Program-made: the position numbers and the translations under genes
Shown here: in pieces, positions 1 through 9,200 of the stretch
How the letters are laid out: each line of letters opens with the position of its first letter
Numbering within the stretch: the first letter of the stretch is position 1
Notes under the pieces: model-generated
The model's input: the letters and a program-made list of their open reading frames with translations, nothing else
Database searches by the model: none
What the model was told of the DNA's origin: nothing
NCBI RefSeq assembly: GCF_004217665.1
Contig: NZ_RXIU01000003.1
Span: forward strand, 1 to 56,643
Direction of reading: 5' to 3'
Length of the DNA stretch: 56,643 bases
DNA from: Candidatus Magnetaquicoccus inordinatus
GTDB lineage: Bacteria; Pseudomonadota; Magnetococcia; Magnetococcales; Magnetaquicoccaceae

Positions 1-236
1 CATGGCCCCTTCATAAAACAACTGGCCCCCTATGGGGGCCTTCATCAAACCACCCGCTATGCGGGTGGTAGGTGATTTGCCATTAATCAAGATGACTGTA
101 TATGGTTGATATAGAGTGGTAGTGAATGATCGGGAGAGTGGGGGTTGTCAATAGTCGTGTAGACAAGCTTTGTAGCATGGCTTTCGCTTTGTGAATAACC
201 CTAGCTCTCCTGGATTCAATGAAAAATATTCCTATT
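1..236. other. Gene-free left edge with two TAT-loop hairpins
   Basis: No convincing gene is seen here. Two perfect short hairpins lie at 24-40 (7-bp stem GGCCCCC, loop TAT) and 50-68 (8-bp stem CCACCCGC, loop TAT). Tandem GC-rich hairpins with tiny loops resemble REP sequences or the subterminal hairpins of IS200/IS605-type elements, but no TnpA gene is visible, so this is only a resemblance. From 71 to 236 I see nothing supportable. Confidence 0.5.
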
Positions 237-244
237 TCACTTAC

Positions 245-345
245 TGCTTAGAAACATCTCTGCCCAGGCGCTTGTCCGGCAGTAATGATGGGTAAGATCT
301 TTTTCTTCGATAAGGCTTCGTCGTAAACCATGTTGGTTAAAACAA
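245..345 (-). pseudogene. Decayed partial copy of the alpha/beta-hydrolase 3' end
   Basis: Positions about 251-329 are a diverged copy, roughly 80% identical by eye, of the 3' end of the adjacent hydrolase gene at about 372-448. In translation the intact gene reads SLIEQKDFTHYCCWASAWPE and this copy reads SLIEEKDLTHHYCRTSAWAE, in the same order and strand. Only the last 30 or so codons are represented and no upstream domain exists. It is therefore either the remnant of a second tandem hydrolase gene or a partial tandem duplication. No function is proposed. Confidence 0.6.
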
Positions 346-354
346 AACCTTCTC

Positions 355-1197
355 CTACCACCCCATACGCTGCAACATCTCCGGCCAGGCGCTTGCCCAG
401 CAGCAATAGTGGGTAAAATCTTTTTGTTCGATAAGGCTTTGTCGTAGACTATCGGTTTGTTGTGCCAGAATCTGCTGACTGAGCTCTTTGGGGACCACTT
501 TATCCTTGCCACCCACCCAGTGGCTTTGCCGAATCTGTGCTATCTCCGGCAGGCTCTCTGCTGGGTTGCGCGACTGTGCCAAGGGGGTGTGTTGATGCCA
601 GGCTGTCCAGGCTGCGGTATCCAATGGTGCCGCTACCGTCACCAAACGCTCCGGCTGGAGGGCGCGGGCCAACAGGATGGCCAAGCTGCCACCACCAGAA
701 TAACCGACCAAACGCAGGCGCGTCGCCCCAGTCTGCCGCTGCAACTGCTCAATCCCCTCCTGGAGCGCTTGCACTACCTCTGGAGCATAACGGGCGGTGC
801 TCCAATAGTGGGGGCTGCAGTTTTTTCGCTCCGCCTCTTGCACAAATTGACAGGGACGCGCCAGATAGGCAACACTGGGGGAATGATCGGCGATGGCCAA
901 CTGCAAAGCCAGCGCCTGCTTGGGCGTGGGATCGTCAGACAAGCGGTTTTCTGTGATCCAGGCTGCACCATCGCCTTCAATATAAACCACCAATAACGGC
1001 TCGCCACTCTGCAATCGTACATAACTTTGTAATGTAAAATGGCGCGTCTGCAGCTTCTGCTCCCGCATCTGCCCACTCTCAGCCAGTTGCCGCGCATGCT
1101 CCAACCGCGAAGAGCAACCATTCGCCAGCAGCAACAGCAAAAGTGCTAAAACTCTTCCATGACTGAACCAGAAAAGGGTGGCATTCTTGCCTGACAT
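355..1197 (-). CDS. Alpha/beta-hydrolase-fold lipoprotein
   Basis: A 280-residue predicted lipoprotein. The chosen ATG at 1197 gives a classical type II signal peptide: a basic start, a Leu-rich core and a lipobox LANGC with Cys28. A longer reading from 1287 would bury this signal and run through the inserted repeat element. The mature part has an alpha/beta-hydrolase nucleophile elbow GYSGGG (Ser167) and a C-terminal HYCCW motif whose His263 would be the catalytic histidine. Such proteins act as envelope esterases or peptidases; the substrate cannot be read from sequence. It lies downstream of a methyltransferase on the same strand, and the two are separated by a MITE-like element ending 18 bp before the start codon. 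That element may have displaced the original promoter or 5' UTR. The fold call is firm, the substrate is unknown. Confidence 0.8.
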   Translation of the reverse strand: MSGKNATLFWFSHGRVLALLLLLLANGCSSRLEHARQLAESGQMREQKLQTRHFTLQSYVRLQSGEPLLVVYIEGDGAAWITENRLSDDPTPKQALALQLAIADHSPSVAYLARPCQFVQEAERKNCSPHYWSTARYAPEVVQALQEGIEQLQRQTGATRLRLVGYSGGGSLAILLARALQPERLVTVAAPLDTAAWTAWHQHTPLAQSRNPAESLPEIAQIRQSHWVGGKDKVVPKELSQQILAQQTDSLRQSLIEQKDFTHYCCWASAWPEMLQRMGW

Positions 1198-1215
1198 GGT
1201 TGCCTGTTTTGCAGA

Positions 1216-1358
1216 GAGTTTGTGAATAAATCGTCGCCAGCAACTCCACGGGCAAGAGGCAGGCGATTGAGCGACGAGACATATCAAGCAGATAGGCGAG
1301 GAGCGAAAGAGCCTGCAACGCCGCCCGTGGGCTGCGCAGCAGATTTATTCACAAACTC
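1216..1358. mobile_element. MITE-like element with 17-bp perfect inverted ends
   Basis: The ends are perfect 17-bp inverted repeats: GAGTTTGTGAATAAATC at 1216-1232 and its reverse complement at 1342-1358. Similarity between the arms continues weakly inward, with a shared CCACGGGC block. Both ends are flanked by AGA (1213-1215 and 1359-1361), a possible 3-bp target duplication. No coding capacity is present. The element fills the gap between the methyltransferase stop and the hydrolase start. It looks like a non-autonomous IS derivative; the parental IS family is not identified. Confidence 0.5.
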
Positions 1359-1365
1359 AGAGAGC

Positions 1366-1995
1366 TTATGAAAAGGGTAGCATGCGTGCACTCAACCAAT
1401 AGTGACACCCCTGCAAACGTTCGCCATAGGCCAGCTCTTGCCACCCTTGCTCACGCAAAATCTGGCGCAAGCTCTCAGGAAGAAGACGCTCCTCCTCTGG
1501 TGGGCCCGCTTTGCGACCGGCTTCCCGCTCCGGGCAGGGGGCTTGCGCTCCCCAATCCACAACCAATAACCGACCATCCGGGCGCAAAATGCGCTTGACC
1601 TCCTGCAAAGCGGCCAACGCTGGCACCTCATGCAGGGTGAAGGCAATAAAGGCAACATCACAACTGGCGGGCTCCAATTTGCTGTCCAACAGATCCGCCT
1701 GCTGCAGTTGCAAATTGGCCTGTGCGGGAAAACGCTGCTTCAGGATCGTCAACATCGCCTCCTGCAGCTCGACCGCAAAAATTTTGCCCTCTGCACCAAC
1801 CGCTTGCAACAGCGCTTCGGTAAAAAAACCGACCCCACATCCCAGATCGGCTACCTGCATCCCGGGACCAATACCCATCTGGCGCAGCAAGGCCAGAGGA
1901 TCATCCAGCAAACGACGCTGCGGATCCAACAAATTGGCCGCTTTGGCCGGATCAAAACGATGTTTGGGGTGATGATCGTGCGCCGCCGAGGCCAT
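1366..1995 (-). CDS. Class I SAM-dependent methyltransferase
   Basis: A 209-residue cytoplasmic methyltransferase. The SAM-binding motif I is clear (VADLGCGVGFF), followed by an acidic residue at the end of strand 2 (FAVEL), a QQADLLD segment and the post-motif CDVAFIAFTLHEV, typical of the UbiE/Methyltransf_11 group. KRILRPDGRLLVVDW is the usual late motif of that family. I chose the ATG at 1995 because it starts just before the conserved HRFDPAKAANLLDPQRR segment; an upstream start at 2046 adds 17 unconvincing residues. An AHDHH stretch near the N-terminus could bind metal, and similar small methyltransferases often begin DPXXAXXLDXPXR. The acceptor substrate is unknown. It is probably cotranscribed with the small gene upstream (gap 65 bp). 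Confidence 0.85.
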   Translation of the reverse strand: MASAAHDHHPKHRFDPAKAANLLDPQRRLLDDPLALLRQMGIGPGMQVADLGCGVGFFTEALLQAVGAEGKIFAVELQEAMLTILKQRFPAQANLQLQQADLLDSKLEPASCDVAFIAFTLHEVPALAALQEVKRILRPDGRLLVVDWGAQAPCPEREAGRKAGPPEEERLLPESLRQILREQGWQELAYGERLQGCHYWLSARMLPFS

Positions 1996-2060
1996 AGTGT
2001 AGATTCCTGAAGAGGGCTGACAAATGGAATATTGCGCAAAGAGCAAAATGCTAACAGATC

Positions 2061-2363
2061 TCAGTGGACCGCTTCAAGCGCTATCCCCCTGCTGCTTTTC
2101 AACTCCGCAAAAGGGATGCGCGGCAGGTTGCGTAACATGGCAACATAACGTGCCCGGTCAAAAGTGTCATGATGCACCTGGATCATGAAAGATTCGTTGG
2201 CCATGACGGTGGCAATCAACTGCCGAGCATCCTGGTCGCTGTATCCCTGCGCACACAGACGGCGATAGGTCTCCTGCACTTCAGGTGGTTGACTGGTGCG
2301 CAACTGCATGTCTACAGAGTCCATGACAGATTGGTTAGATCGGAAAAAGATTTGATCTCCCAT
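2061..2363 (-). CDS. Small unknown protein (100 aa)
   Basis: A 100-residue soluble, mostly helical protein without signal peptide or membrane segment. I do not recognise it with certainty. The central stretch (PPEVQETYRRLCAQGYSDQDARQLIATVM) resembles short DUF1841-like helical proteins, which carry a Y.RL...GYS..EA pattern. A purine-rich GAGGG about 8 bases before the ATG at 2363 supports this start. It heads the minus-strand group and is divergent from the AMIN-TolC gene across a 480-bp gap. Function unknown. Confidence 0.6.
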   Translation of the reverse strand: MGDQIFFRSNQSVMDSVDMQLRTSQPPEVQETYRRLCAQGYSDQDARQLIATVMANESFMIQVHHDTFDRARYVAMLRNLPRIPFAELKSSRGIALEAVH

Positions 2364-2844
2364 AATGTTACCCTCTTTCTCTACCGCATTGGTCAGGCAA
2401 TTTTACCGGTGCTTTCCAGAGGTATCTTGCCCAGGCCGCCTCTGGAAACGGCTGGGAGAATGCTCCGAGAACAGTGCCGTGTCAAGGCCCTCTTATCACC
2501 GTTAACAGCCCCAAAAACGCAACTCACCGAAGTTCAAAAGCAAACATTCCGCAAAAATATTTTTTGACCTCCTGGAGAGCTTTTGTTACCTTAGCAGGCG
2601 TTGCTGATGGCTAAAAACAGAAGAATTTTGATGTTTTTTCTTGTCTCTGGCTTTGTAAAATACATTAATTTTCATGGAAAACATCTATTGAGTCCTCTCT
2701 CTTGCTGCTGGCGCCTGGCTTGGGGACATTTTTGTCAAATGTGATATTTGGCACAGTATTTGATTGAATTTCTTTCGATCGGTAGTTGCGGCAACTAAAG
2801 GCCGTTTTTGTTCTACACCGCTTTGCGGAGACAGGCTTTTCTTT
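2364..2844. other. 480-bp divergent intergenic region
   Basis: It separates the minus-strand group from the AMIN-TolC gene and must hold promoters for both. The half next to TolC is AT-rich. Possible sigma-70-like pairs on the plus strand are TTGACC at 2564 with TTACCT at 2586 (16-bp spacer) and TTGTCA at 2732 with AGTATT at 2755 (17-bp spacer). The second is listed separately. No convincing small gene or RNA is seen; the plus-strand frame at 2764 begins with TTG and only extends the real TolC frame upstream. Confidence 0.5.
2732..2760 (+). promoter_or_regulatory. Candidate sigma-70-like promoter for AMIN-TolC
   Basis: TTGTCA at 2732-2737 and AGTATT at 2755-2760, with a 17-bp spacer, lie about 85 bp before the chosen TolC start in AT-rich sequence. 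The -10 box is weak, so this is tentative. Confidence 0.3.
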
Positions 2845-5730
2845 ATGAAAACCAGCATCAAACGTCACACGCTGAAGATTGCCACACCTTTGCTTGCAAT
2901 TGCCTGCTTTTGTACGTTGGGTGCGGCAGAGAGTTGGAGTGAGGAGGGTGCGGTCTCCAGCTTGCTGATGCGCGATGAAGGGGAGCTGTTGCGCCTGCAG
3001 ATCGAATCGCGCGTCGGAGTTTTGGCTGGGGCAACCCTTACCGCACGTGGCAGTGAAGTGACGGTCGAGCTGGTGGATGTTGACGCTAAAGAGCTGGCTT
3101 CTCTGGTGGACAGCTTGCAACAGCGTCCCGCTTTGCTGCGGGGAGTGCATGTGCTTCCCGGTCGTGACAACAAGGTGCGTCTGGTTTTGCAACTGGCAGC
3201 CCCTGTTGCCATTTTTGATGAAACAGTGGTGGCAGCCAGCCAAAATCGTTCCCGCTGGGAGCTGCTTTTGGGACCGGCGGACAGCCGTGCTCCCGATATG
3301 GCGCTTGCCCCACCTGCTTTGAGCGCCATGGAGTTGGTCAGTCGTGGGGGGCGCTCCGATTTGATTTTGAGCGGTAGCAGTGGCTTGGTCGCCGAGGTCT
3401 ATTTTGAGGAAAATCCCCCGCGTTTGTTGATCGATCTGCCGGGGGTGCCACGGGAACAGTTGCTGGCGGTGGCCAACAGTTTTGCGCCGGAAAATAATCT
3501 GGTGGTGCGCAATGTGCGCGTGGCGGCGAGTGGTGCCGCTGTGCAGAGCTCCCAGGAAGCGCCAAGCCTGTTGACTGTTGAGCAGCCCACCACCTTGCGC
3601 ATGCTCTCCCGGAAACGCTATCCGGCATCGGGAGCGATGCGCGAACAGTTTATTTTGCTGGTGGCAGCCGCCAACCCCAAACGTTTTCCTGATCCCAAGG
3701 CCGCTTTTGATGCCCCCTTGGCCAAAGGGGAGCAGTTGCAGTTGCCAGCCGGTTTGCCGACAGTGGCAGGCGCTGGCCGCTCTTCGGCCTCAGGCAAGGG
3801 TTATCAACTGCTTTTTGAGTTGCAGGAGTCGGTGGATCTGATTGGCAGTGCCGGTGTGATGGAGGGAGACCGGGGGCGGGTGTTGGTCGGTTTGGCTCCT
3901 GACGCTCCGCCGCAAGCGGCGATGATGGACAAGGGTAATCTGACCGATCTGCATGTCGATGAGTTGGCTGGACGTTTGGAAATTGCCATTCAGGGGGTTG
4001 CCGAGAGCCGGATCAATGCCTATACGGTGGATGAACCGCCACAGTTGATCGTGGATTTTTTGGGTTGGTCTCCCAAGCAATTGGCCGCCGCTGTGGCCGC
4101 CTTTACGCCGAGCCATCCGGCAGTGCGCAGCATGCGCGTGGAGACTACCCGTTTGGGTTCGGGACGTTTGGTGGCTGAGTTGGCCAGTCCTACCACTTTA
4201 ATCAGTAAGAGTCTGACAGCGCAAAAGAGCGGCGAGGAGCTGCAGCGCACCTTGATTTTGGCTTTGCGCACTCCGTTGTCTGGCGATACCACCATGGCGG
4301 GAGGAGAGCGGGAGACAGTACGTGATGTCCTGGATGGCCGTTTTCGCAGAACTGTGCGCGAGGAGGGGGATCAAGCGCGTCCCAGCCTGGTGATTCGTCC
4401 GGTGCAGTTGGAGGGGCGTTGGGCCAAGGAAAAACCACCCGTGCCCAGCAGAGGCAAAAGTTTTGGATTGTTGCCGATGATGCAGCAGGCATTGGAAAGA
4501 GATCCCAAATATCTCTCTGCCAAATCCGATTATGAGGCCAATATCGAGGCTGTCCCGCAGGCGCGTGCCGGCTATCTGCCGAGCGCCAGTTTTGATGCCC
4601 AATATAACAAAACGCAGCAAAATGTTTTGAAGGCGGCCAATGCCTCATTTCCGACCGGTGCCTCCACTTATGCCAGCAACAGCCAAACCTTGACCATCAC
4701 CCAACCGATCTTAAAGTTGCAAGCCTATGTGAAGATGGATCAGGCGGCGTTGGCGGCAGAGCAGGCGCGCATCAATCTGGTGGCGGCAGAGCAGGATCTG
4801 TTGTTGCGGGTAGCCACCAACTATCTCAATCTGTTGGCTGCCAAGGATGGGCGAGAGCTGGCGCAGGCGGAGCGTGAGGCGACCGAAAAGCAGTATGAAC
4901 AGGCCAAACAGCGCCTGGAACGTGGTCTGGGAACCATCACCCAACTGCATGATACCGAAGCCCGATTTGCGGTCACCGAAGCCCATGAAATTGAGGCGGG
5001 CAACAGATATGATGATGCCTTGCAGGCGCTGAAAGAGATTGTCGGAGTGCGGGTGGAGGATGTGAAGGGTTTTCGTGGTGATTTTGATGCTCCTTCGCCG
5101 CAGCCGGATCGTGTCGATTCCTGGGTGCAGGCGGCTTTGGAGCAGAATCTGGCTTTGCAATCGCGCAATCTGGCTTGGGAAATTGCCGACTTGGAGGTGT
5201 CGCGACAACAGGCCGGTTATCTGCCCACCCTCAATCTGGTTGGCACCATGGCGCGTCAGGATTCGGGAGGCTCCCTCTATGGGGATGGGCAGACCAACGA
5301 AAACAAGGAGCTGGGTCTGCGCTTTAACATGCCGCTCTTTGAGGGAGGGATGACCCGCTCTTTGGTGCGCGAAGCCTCGGCCCGCAAGGATAAGGCCGAG
5401 CAGGAGCGGGAACAGGAGCTGCGTCATACCGAACGGGCGACCCGTTCGGCCTTTTTGGTGGTGCAGGCCAGTTCGCGTTCGCTGGCGGCGCTGCGCAAGA
5501 CTGTCAAAGCCCAGGACAGCGCTTTGCAAGCCCGTTTGGAAGGGTTCAAGCTGGGCACCACCAGTATCGTCAATGTGGTGGATGCCTACCGTCTGTTTTT
5601 CTCGGCCAAGCGCGATTATCTGCAAGCGCGCTATGATTATCTGGTCAACCGCTTGCGCTTGAAGCAGGCTGTCGGCAGCTTAAGCCGCAACGATCTGGAA
5701 GATTTGGGTGCTTTGTTGCGCAACGATTAA
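2845..5730 (+). CDS. AMIN-TolC fusion outer-membrane efflux protein
   Basis: A 961-residue protein combining AMIN-like domains with a TolC-type outer-membrane channel. The ATG at 2845 starts a good Sec signal peptide (basic start, hydrophobic core, cleavage near GAA/ES); an upstream TTG at 2764 would bury it. Residues about 46-130, 168-230 and 368-410 are AMIN-like beta units (for example RLLIDLPGVP and QLIVDFLGW), a domain known to bind peptidoglycan or localise envelope proteins. From about residue 540 to the end is the TolC domain with two coiled-coil/barrel repeats: MMQQALERDPKY..., RAGYLPS and LNLLAAKDGRELAQAE in the first, EIADLEVSRQQAGYLPTL in the second. TolC itself is about 470 residues, so the protein is twice the usual length. 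As the only outer-membrane channel of the TolC type here, it is the likely exit for the giant protein downstream. A peptidoglycan anchor for the channel is an inference. Confidence 0.88.
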   Translation: MKTSIKRHTLKIATPLLAIACFCTLGAAESWSEEGAVSSLLMRDEGELLRLQIESRVGVLAGATLTARGSEVTVELVDVDAKELASLVDSLQQRPALLRGVHVLPGRDNKVRLVLQLAAPVAIFDETVVAASQNRSRWELLLGPADSRAPDMALAPPALSAMELVSRGGRSDLILSGSSGLVAEVYFEENPPRLLIDLPGVPREQLLAVANSFAPENNLVVRNVRVAASGAAVQSSQEAPSLLTVEQPTTLRMLSRKRYPASGAMREQFILLVAAANPKRFPDPKAAFDAPLAKGEQLQLPAGLPTVAGAGRSSASGKGYQLLFELQESVDLIGSAGVMEGDRGRVLVGLAPDAPPQAAMMDKGNLTDLHVDELAGRLEIAIQGVAESRINAYTVDEPPQLIVDFLGWSPKQLAAAVAAFTPSHPAVRSMRVETTRLGSGRLVAELASPTTLISKSLTAQKSGEELQRTLILALRTPLSGDTTMAGGERETVRDVLDGRFRRTVREEGDQARPSLVIRPVQLEGRWAKEKPPVPSRGKSFGLLPMMQQALERDPKYLSAKSDYEANIEAVPQARAGYLPSASFDAQYNKTQQNVLKAANASFPTGASTYASNSQTLTITQPILKLQAYVKMDQAALAAEQARINLVAAEQDLLLRVATNYLNLLAAKDGRELAQAEREATEKQYEQAKQRLERGLGTITQLHDTEARFAVTEAHEIEAGNRYDDALQALKEIVGVRVEDVKGFRGDFDAPSPQPDRVDSWVQAALEQNLALQSRNLAWEIADLEVSRQQAGYLPTLNLVGTMARQDSGGSLYGDGQTNENKELGLRFNMPLFEGGMTRSLVREASARKDKAEQEREQELRHTERATRSAFLVVQASSRSLAALRKTVKAQDSALQARLEGFKLGTTSIVNVVDAYRLFFSAKRDYLQARYDYLVNRLRLKQAVGSLSRNDLEDLGALLRND

Positions 5731-5892
5731 CTCTTTTGGCTCTATTTTTGTACTTCAGGCAGAAAAAATAGAACTAAATTTATAAATTTCTACACAATTG
5801 TTGGTTGTAAAACATACCCCTTCTTGTTCCGCGCAACACGGCGAATCCATGGAAAAAACAGCAGGGCAAGCGCATTTGCCAATTTCTTCACT

Positions 5893-6080
5893 GTTGCCAC
5901 AAGCGAAACTGTGCATGTCGGGCGTCCGCCCTCCCGAAGAGTGCCCCTGCGGGGCACAAATCGGTGCGGCGTGCGCGAATGCTTAAGCATTCGCTTCTGG
6001 TGAAACGCCGCACATTTTCAGCAGGGCTTTGCCCTGCACCCACCAGGAGGAGATAATCTCCTCCTGGACCTCCATAATAA
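5893..6080 (+). repeat. Structured dispersed repeat, copy E1
   Basis: First copy of a multi-hairpin repeat family that recurs at 30330-30512 in the same orientation and at 47369-47521 inverted. Hairpins in order: GGGCG/CGCCC at 5920-5931; GTGCCCC/GGGGCAC at 5941-5957; an outer stem GTGCGGCGT (5964-5972) with ACGCCGCAC (6005-6013) enclosing GCGAATGC/GCATTCGC at 5975-5994; GCAGGGC/GCCCTGC at 6021-6037; and an 11-bp stem starting CCAGGAGGAGA at 6043-6067. It lies in the 567-bp gap between AMIN-TolC and the giant gene. The frames open across it are by-products of the palindromes. Confidence 0.85.
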
Positions 6081-6128
6081 TTTTCTGATTTTCAAATGCG
6101 CTTGCCCTGAAAAAAACAGCGAAATTTC

Positions 6129-6158
6129 TTGACAAAATGCAACTATTTGCGCTAATCT
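6129..6158 (+). promoter_or_regulatory. Strong sigma-70-like promoter of the giant gene
   Basis: A consensus -35 box TTGACA (6129-6134) and a TAATCT -10 box (6153-6158), separated by 18 bp, lie in AT-rich DNA just downstream of repeat E1. Transcription would begin about 130 bases before the ATG at 6298, leaving a substantial 5' leader. This is the best promoter match in the window and would drive the giant protein and the adaptor behind it. Confidence 0.6.
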
Positions 6159-6297
6159 GTACACGGGTGCGCGTATATTTAGCCGCTTGCCGACTGCATC
6201 GGTTGGGAAGATTGGTTTTTGTTTTTTCTTGGCGTGCCACCACACCGCAACACAATACCATAATCTAGGTTACTTTAATAGCTGTAAAGAGGCTACC

Positions 6298-9200
6298 ATG
6301 AGCGAAAAGCGTCTTGCCAAGAGTAAAACCCATGCTGCACAACGGTTGCAGGCATGGCTACACTCCAACCAGGCTCGTCGTCGGGTCACTACGGTGCGGC
6401 CGCGCACCCTGTTTGCCGAGACTCTGGAGCCGCGCTTTTTGCTGAGCGGTGAGGCGTTGATGCTGCCTCCCCCCCCTGTTGTCCAGGATCCTCAGGCTCC
6501 GTTGCAAATGCTCAAGCAGGCGCTGCAGCCGCAAAACAGCGTTGCAGCCCATTTGGTCGGACAGGAGGCGGTGGTCGCCAGGCTGCCGCAGGATGGTACA
6601 GCCAAAAAGATCAATGAGATTTTTTTTGTCGATGCCCAGGTCAAGGATCCGGCGACGTTGATTGCCGAAGCGCTCAAGCCGCGTGCAGGACAAAGTGAAA
6701 CCGCCCGTGCCGAGGTGGTGGTGCTCGATGGCACCCAGGATGGTGTCGGACAAATCAGCACCTGGTTGCAGGGCTATCAGGGGTTGCAGGCGATTCATCT
6801 GCTCAGCCATGGCGATGATGCTGCATTGCGTCTGGGCAGCACCACTCTCAACGCACAAAACCTGGAGAGCTATAACGAGCAACTGCTCTCCTGGCGCAGC
6901 GCTTTGGCGCCAGGGGCCGATCTGCTGCTCTATGGCTGCGATGTGGGCAAAGGGGCGAGTGGGGATGCGTTTATCCAAAAATTGGCCCAATTGACCGGCA
7001 GCGATGTGGCCGCTTCGGTGGATGCCACCGGTGCGACCGCTTTGGGGGGCAACTGGCTGCTGGAAAAACAGACCGGCGCCATCGAAACCAGCAACCCTTT
7101 TGCCGCTTTTACCGGCTATCGGCAGTTGATGGTCACCACCACCCCCAGCATCAGTGGCAGCAGCACGCTCAACTTTTTATCCACTCTCACTGCCAAGGCA
7201 ACATTTCAGGCGGCAAACAATCTTGGTGCGCAGATGGATGCCAACAGCGCCATGGCCTCCAACATGCCGATGGTGGATCTGCCTTTTTCCGGTCTGTTGC
7301 GCACCAGCGATGGTCGGACCATGGGCGATGTGTTGGCTTTTCGCACCTTGAAGGGTACTTCGGTGTTGGATGATTTTCTGGCGGCCGGAGGAACAAACAG
7401 CAGTCAGTTGATGGCGCGCATGGGCGATTATCTGAATGGTCTTGGTGACTATAGCACGCTGGAATCGGTTGCCAACCATGCCGGTTCGGCGATCACTCTC
7501 AGCGATGATGGCGCCTCAAAAATCAGCCTCAATCTGACACTCTCCAGACAGTTTGTGCAAACATTCGGTTTTGGCAAGCAACTGGAGGCTTTGGGGCTGG
7601 ATTTTCTGGCCGGATCAGGGGTTCCTCTGTTGGCTGATATTCATTATACCGCCACTTTTGATCTGGCAGCCGGTGCCATTGCTGTCAGCAAGCTCGATGC
7701 CCAGATCCATGTGGTCGATCCCCAGTTTTCTGCCAAGATGGCTTTGGGGGTGATGGATGTCGCTGTCAACGGCGGCATTTTAAATTTTGATACCGGCAAG
7801 GTCGAATTTGATCCGATCACCACTAAATTGCTGGAAGAGGTCAAAAAGCCCAGTCAGCCTGATTTTACCGATAGCGATATTTTGATCAAGGTCAAGAGCA
7901 GCAGTACACCGGCTGTGCTTGCCAACGCCAGTTTTGATCTCTCTGGCACGGTTGGTGATACCCCTCTGGCCACCATCGCCGGGGGTGTCCCCCGTGTCAA
8001 TGTCGCCTTTGGTGGCTTGAGCATCACCAGTGTCGAGACCAACTCGGTCCATCCCACCATCAGCGGGGTGGCTACCCTGCTCTCTGACCAGAGTTTGCAA
8101 GTGGTCGTTGGCGGGGCGAGTGGCGCCAAATATCTGGTGACTCCGGCTCAGGATGGTACATGGGAGCTGGATTTTGCCACCGCTGTACCCAGCAGTGGCA
8201 CCTTGGCACTTGTCTCTGGACAGGATGTGGAGGTGACTGCGCAGATTGTCAAAACAGTCGGAGGGACGGTCGCCACCTCGGCTACTGCTGCCATCAAGGT
8301 CAATCCAACGGTCAATACGGTTATCGCCAACACTATCACCCCAACCCTTTCGGGGGTGGCTTTTCTTGCGGCAAACCAACAGCTCTCGGTGACAGTTGGC
8401 GGGGCAACCTATCGGGTTATTCCAGATGCGCATGGTGCCTGGAGTCTCAATCTGGCCAGTCTGGGTACAGCCACGCTGACCAATGGCACCCTGGCCTTGA
8501 GCCATAACCCCTCGACCCCCTATACGGTGACGGTTGCCATCAGTGGCGGACCTACGCTGAGCGGACAACTGACTGTCGATACCTCGTTGAGCAATGCCAA
8601 CTGCTCGGTGACAGCCCCTGCCGAGGTGATCATCAACGGCGACACCGTTACCGGTAGTGTCTCTTGGCCGGCGTTGCAGGCGGCACCGCTGACGATGACC
8701 TCCAGCAATTTTTCCAACCTGCAGGCATTTTCCAGCCTGACCTCGACGCAGATTGTCAACATGCTCAAGGATTTGGGCACCTATTTGGCCTTGCTGCGCG
8801 ATTCGGGAAGTTTTGATGCGGTATTGCCCTACACCGAGCTGAAATTGGGAGAGGCGCTGGATTTTAGTGCGGCCATCAACAAGATTATCGACAGCCAGTT
8901 GGCTACCACCGTCAGTTCGGGCATGGTGGCCAGCAAGGCGATCTCTCCGGTATTGACCCAGGATCTGGCCTTTGATCTGGAGGTGCAACGGGCCGGGGAT
9001 GATCGGGTCACTCTGATCAGCATCGCCGTCAATAAGAGTGAGACGAGCAATTTTATCCATATCAATGAGCTGGCTGGCTTGATCGGTACCAAGATTGCCG
9101 CGGCGGTGGATGGCTGGTTGGCCTGGAAGGGGGATCCGGTCGAGGTTGCCGAGAGCCTGAAAGGGGGATTGCAGATTGCTGTTTCCGGCAATTCGGCAAC

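Noticed and set aside
5790-5990. Short frames across the dispersed repeats with similar peptides (also near 30259-30394 and 47386-47577)
   Set aside because: The shared peptides are translations of the palindromic repeats, read in different frames and strands, with no ribosome-binding sites.
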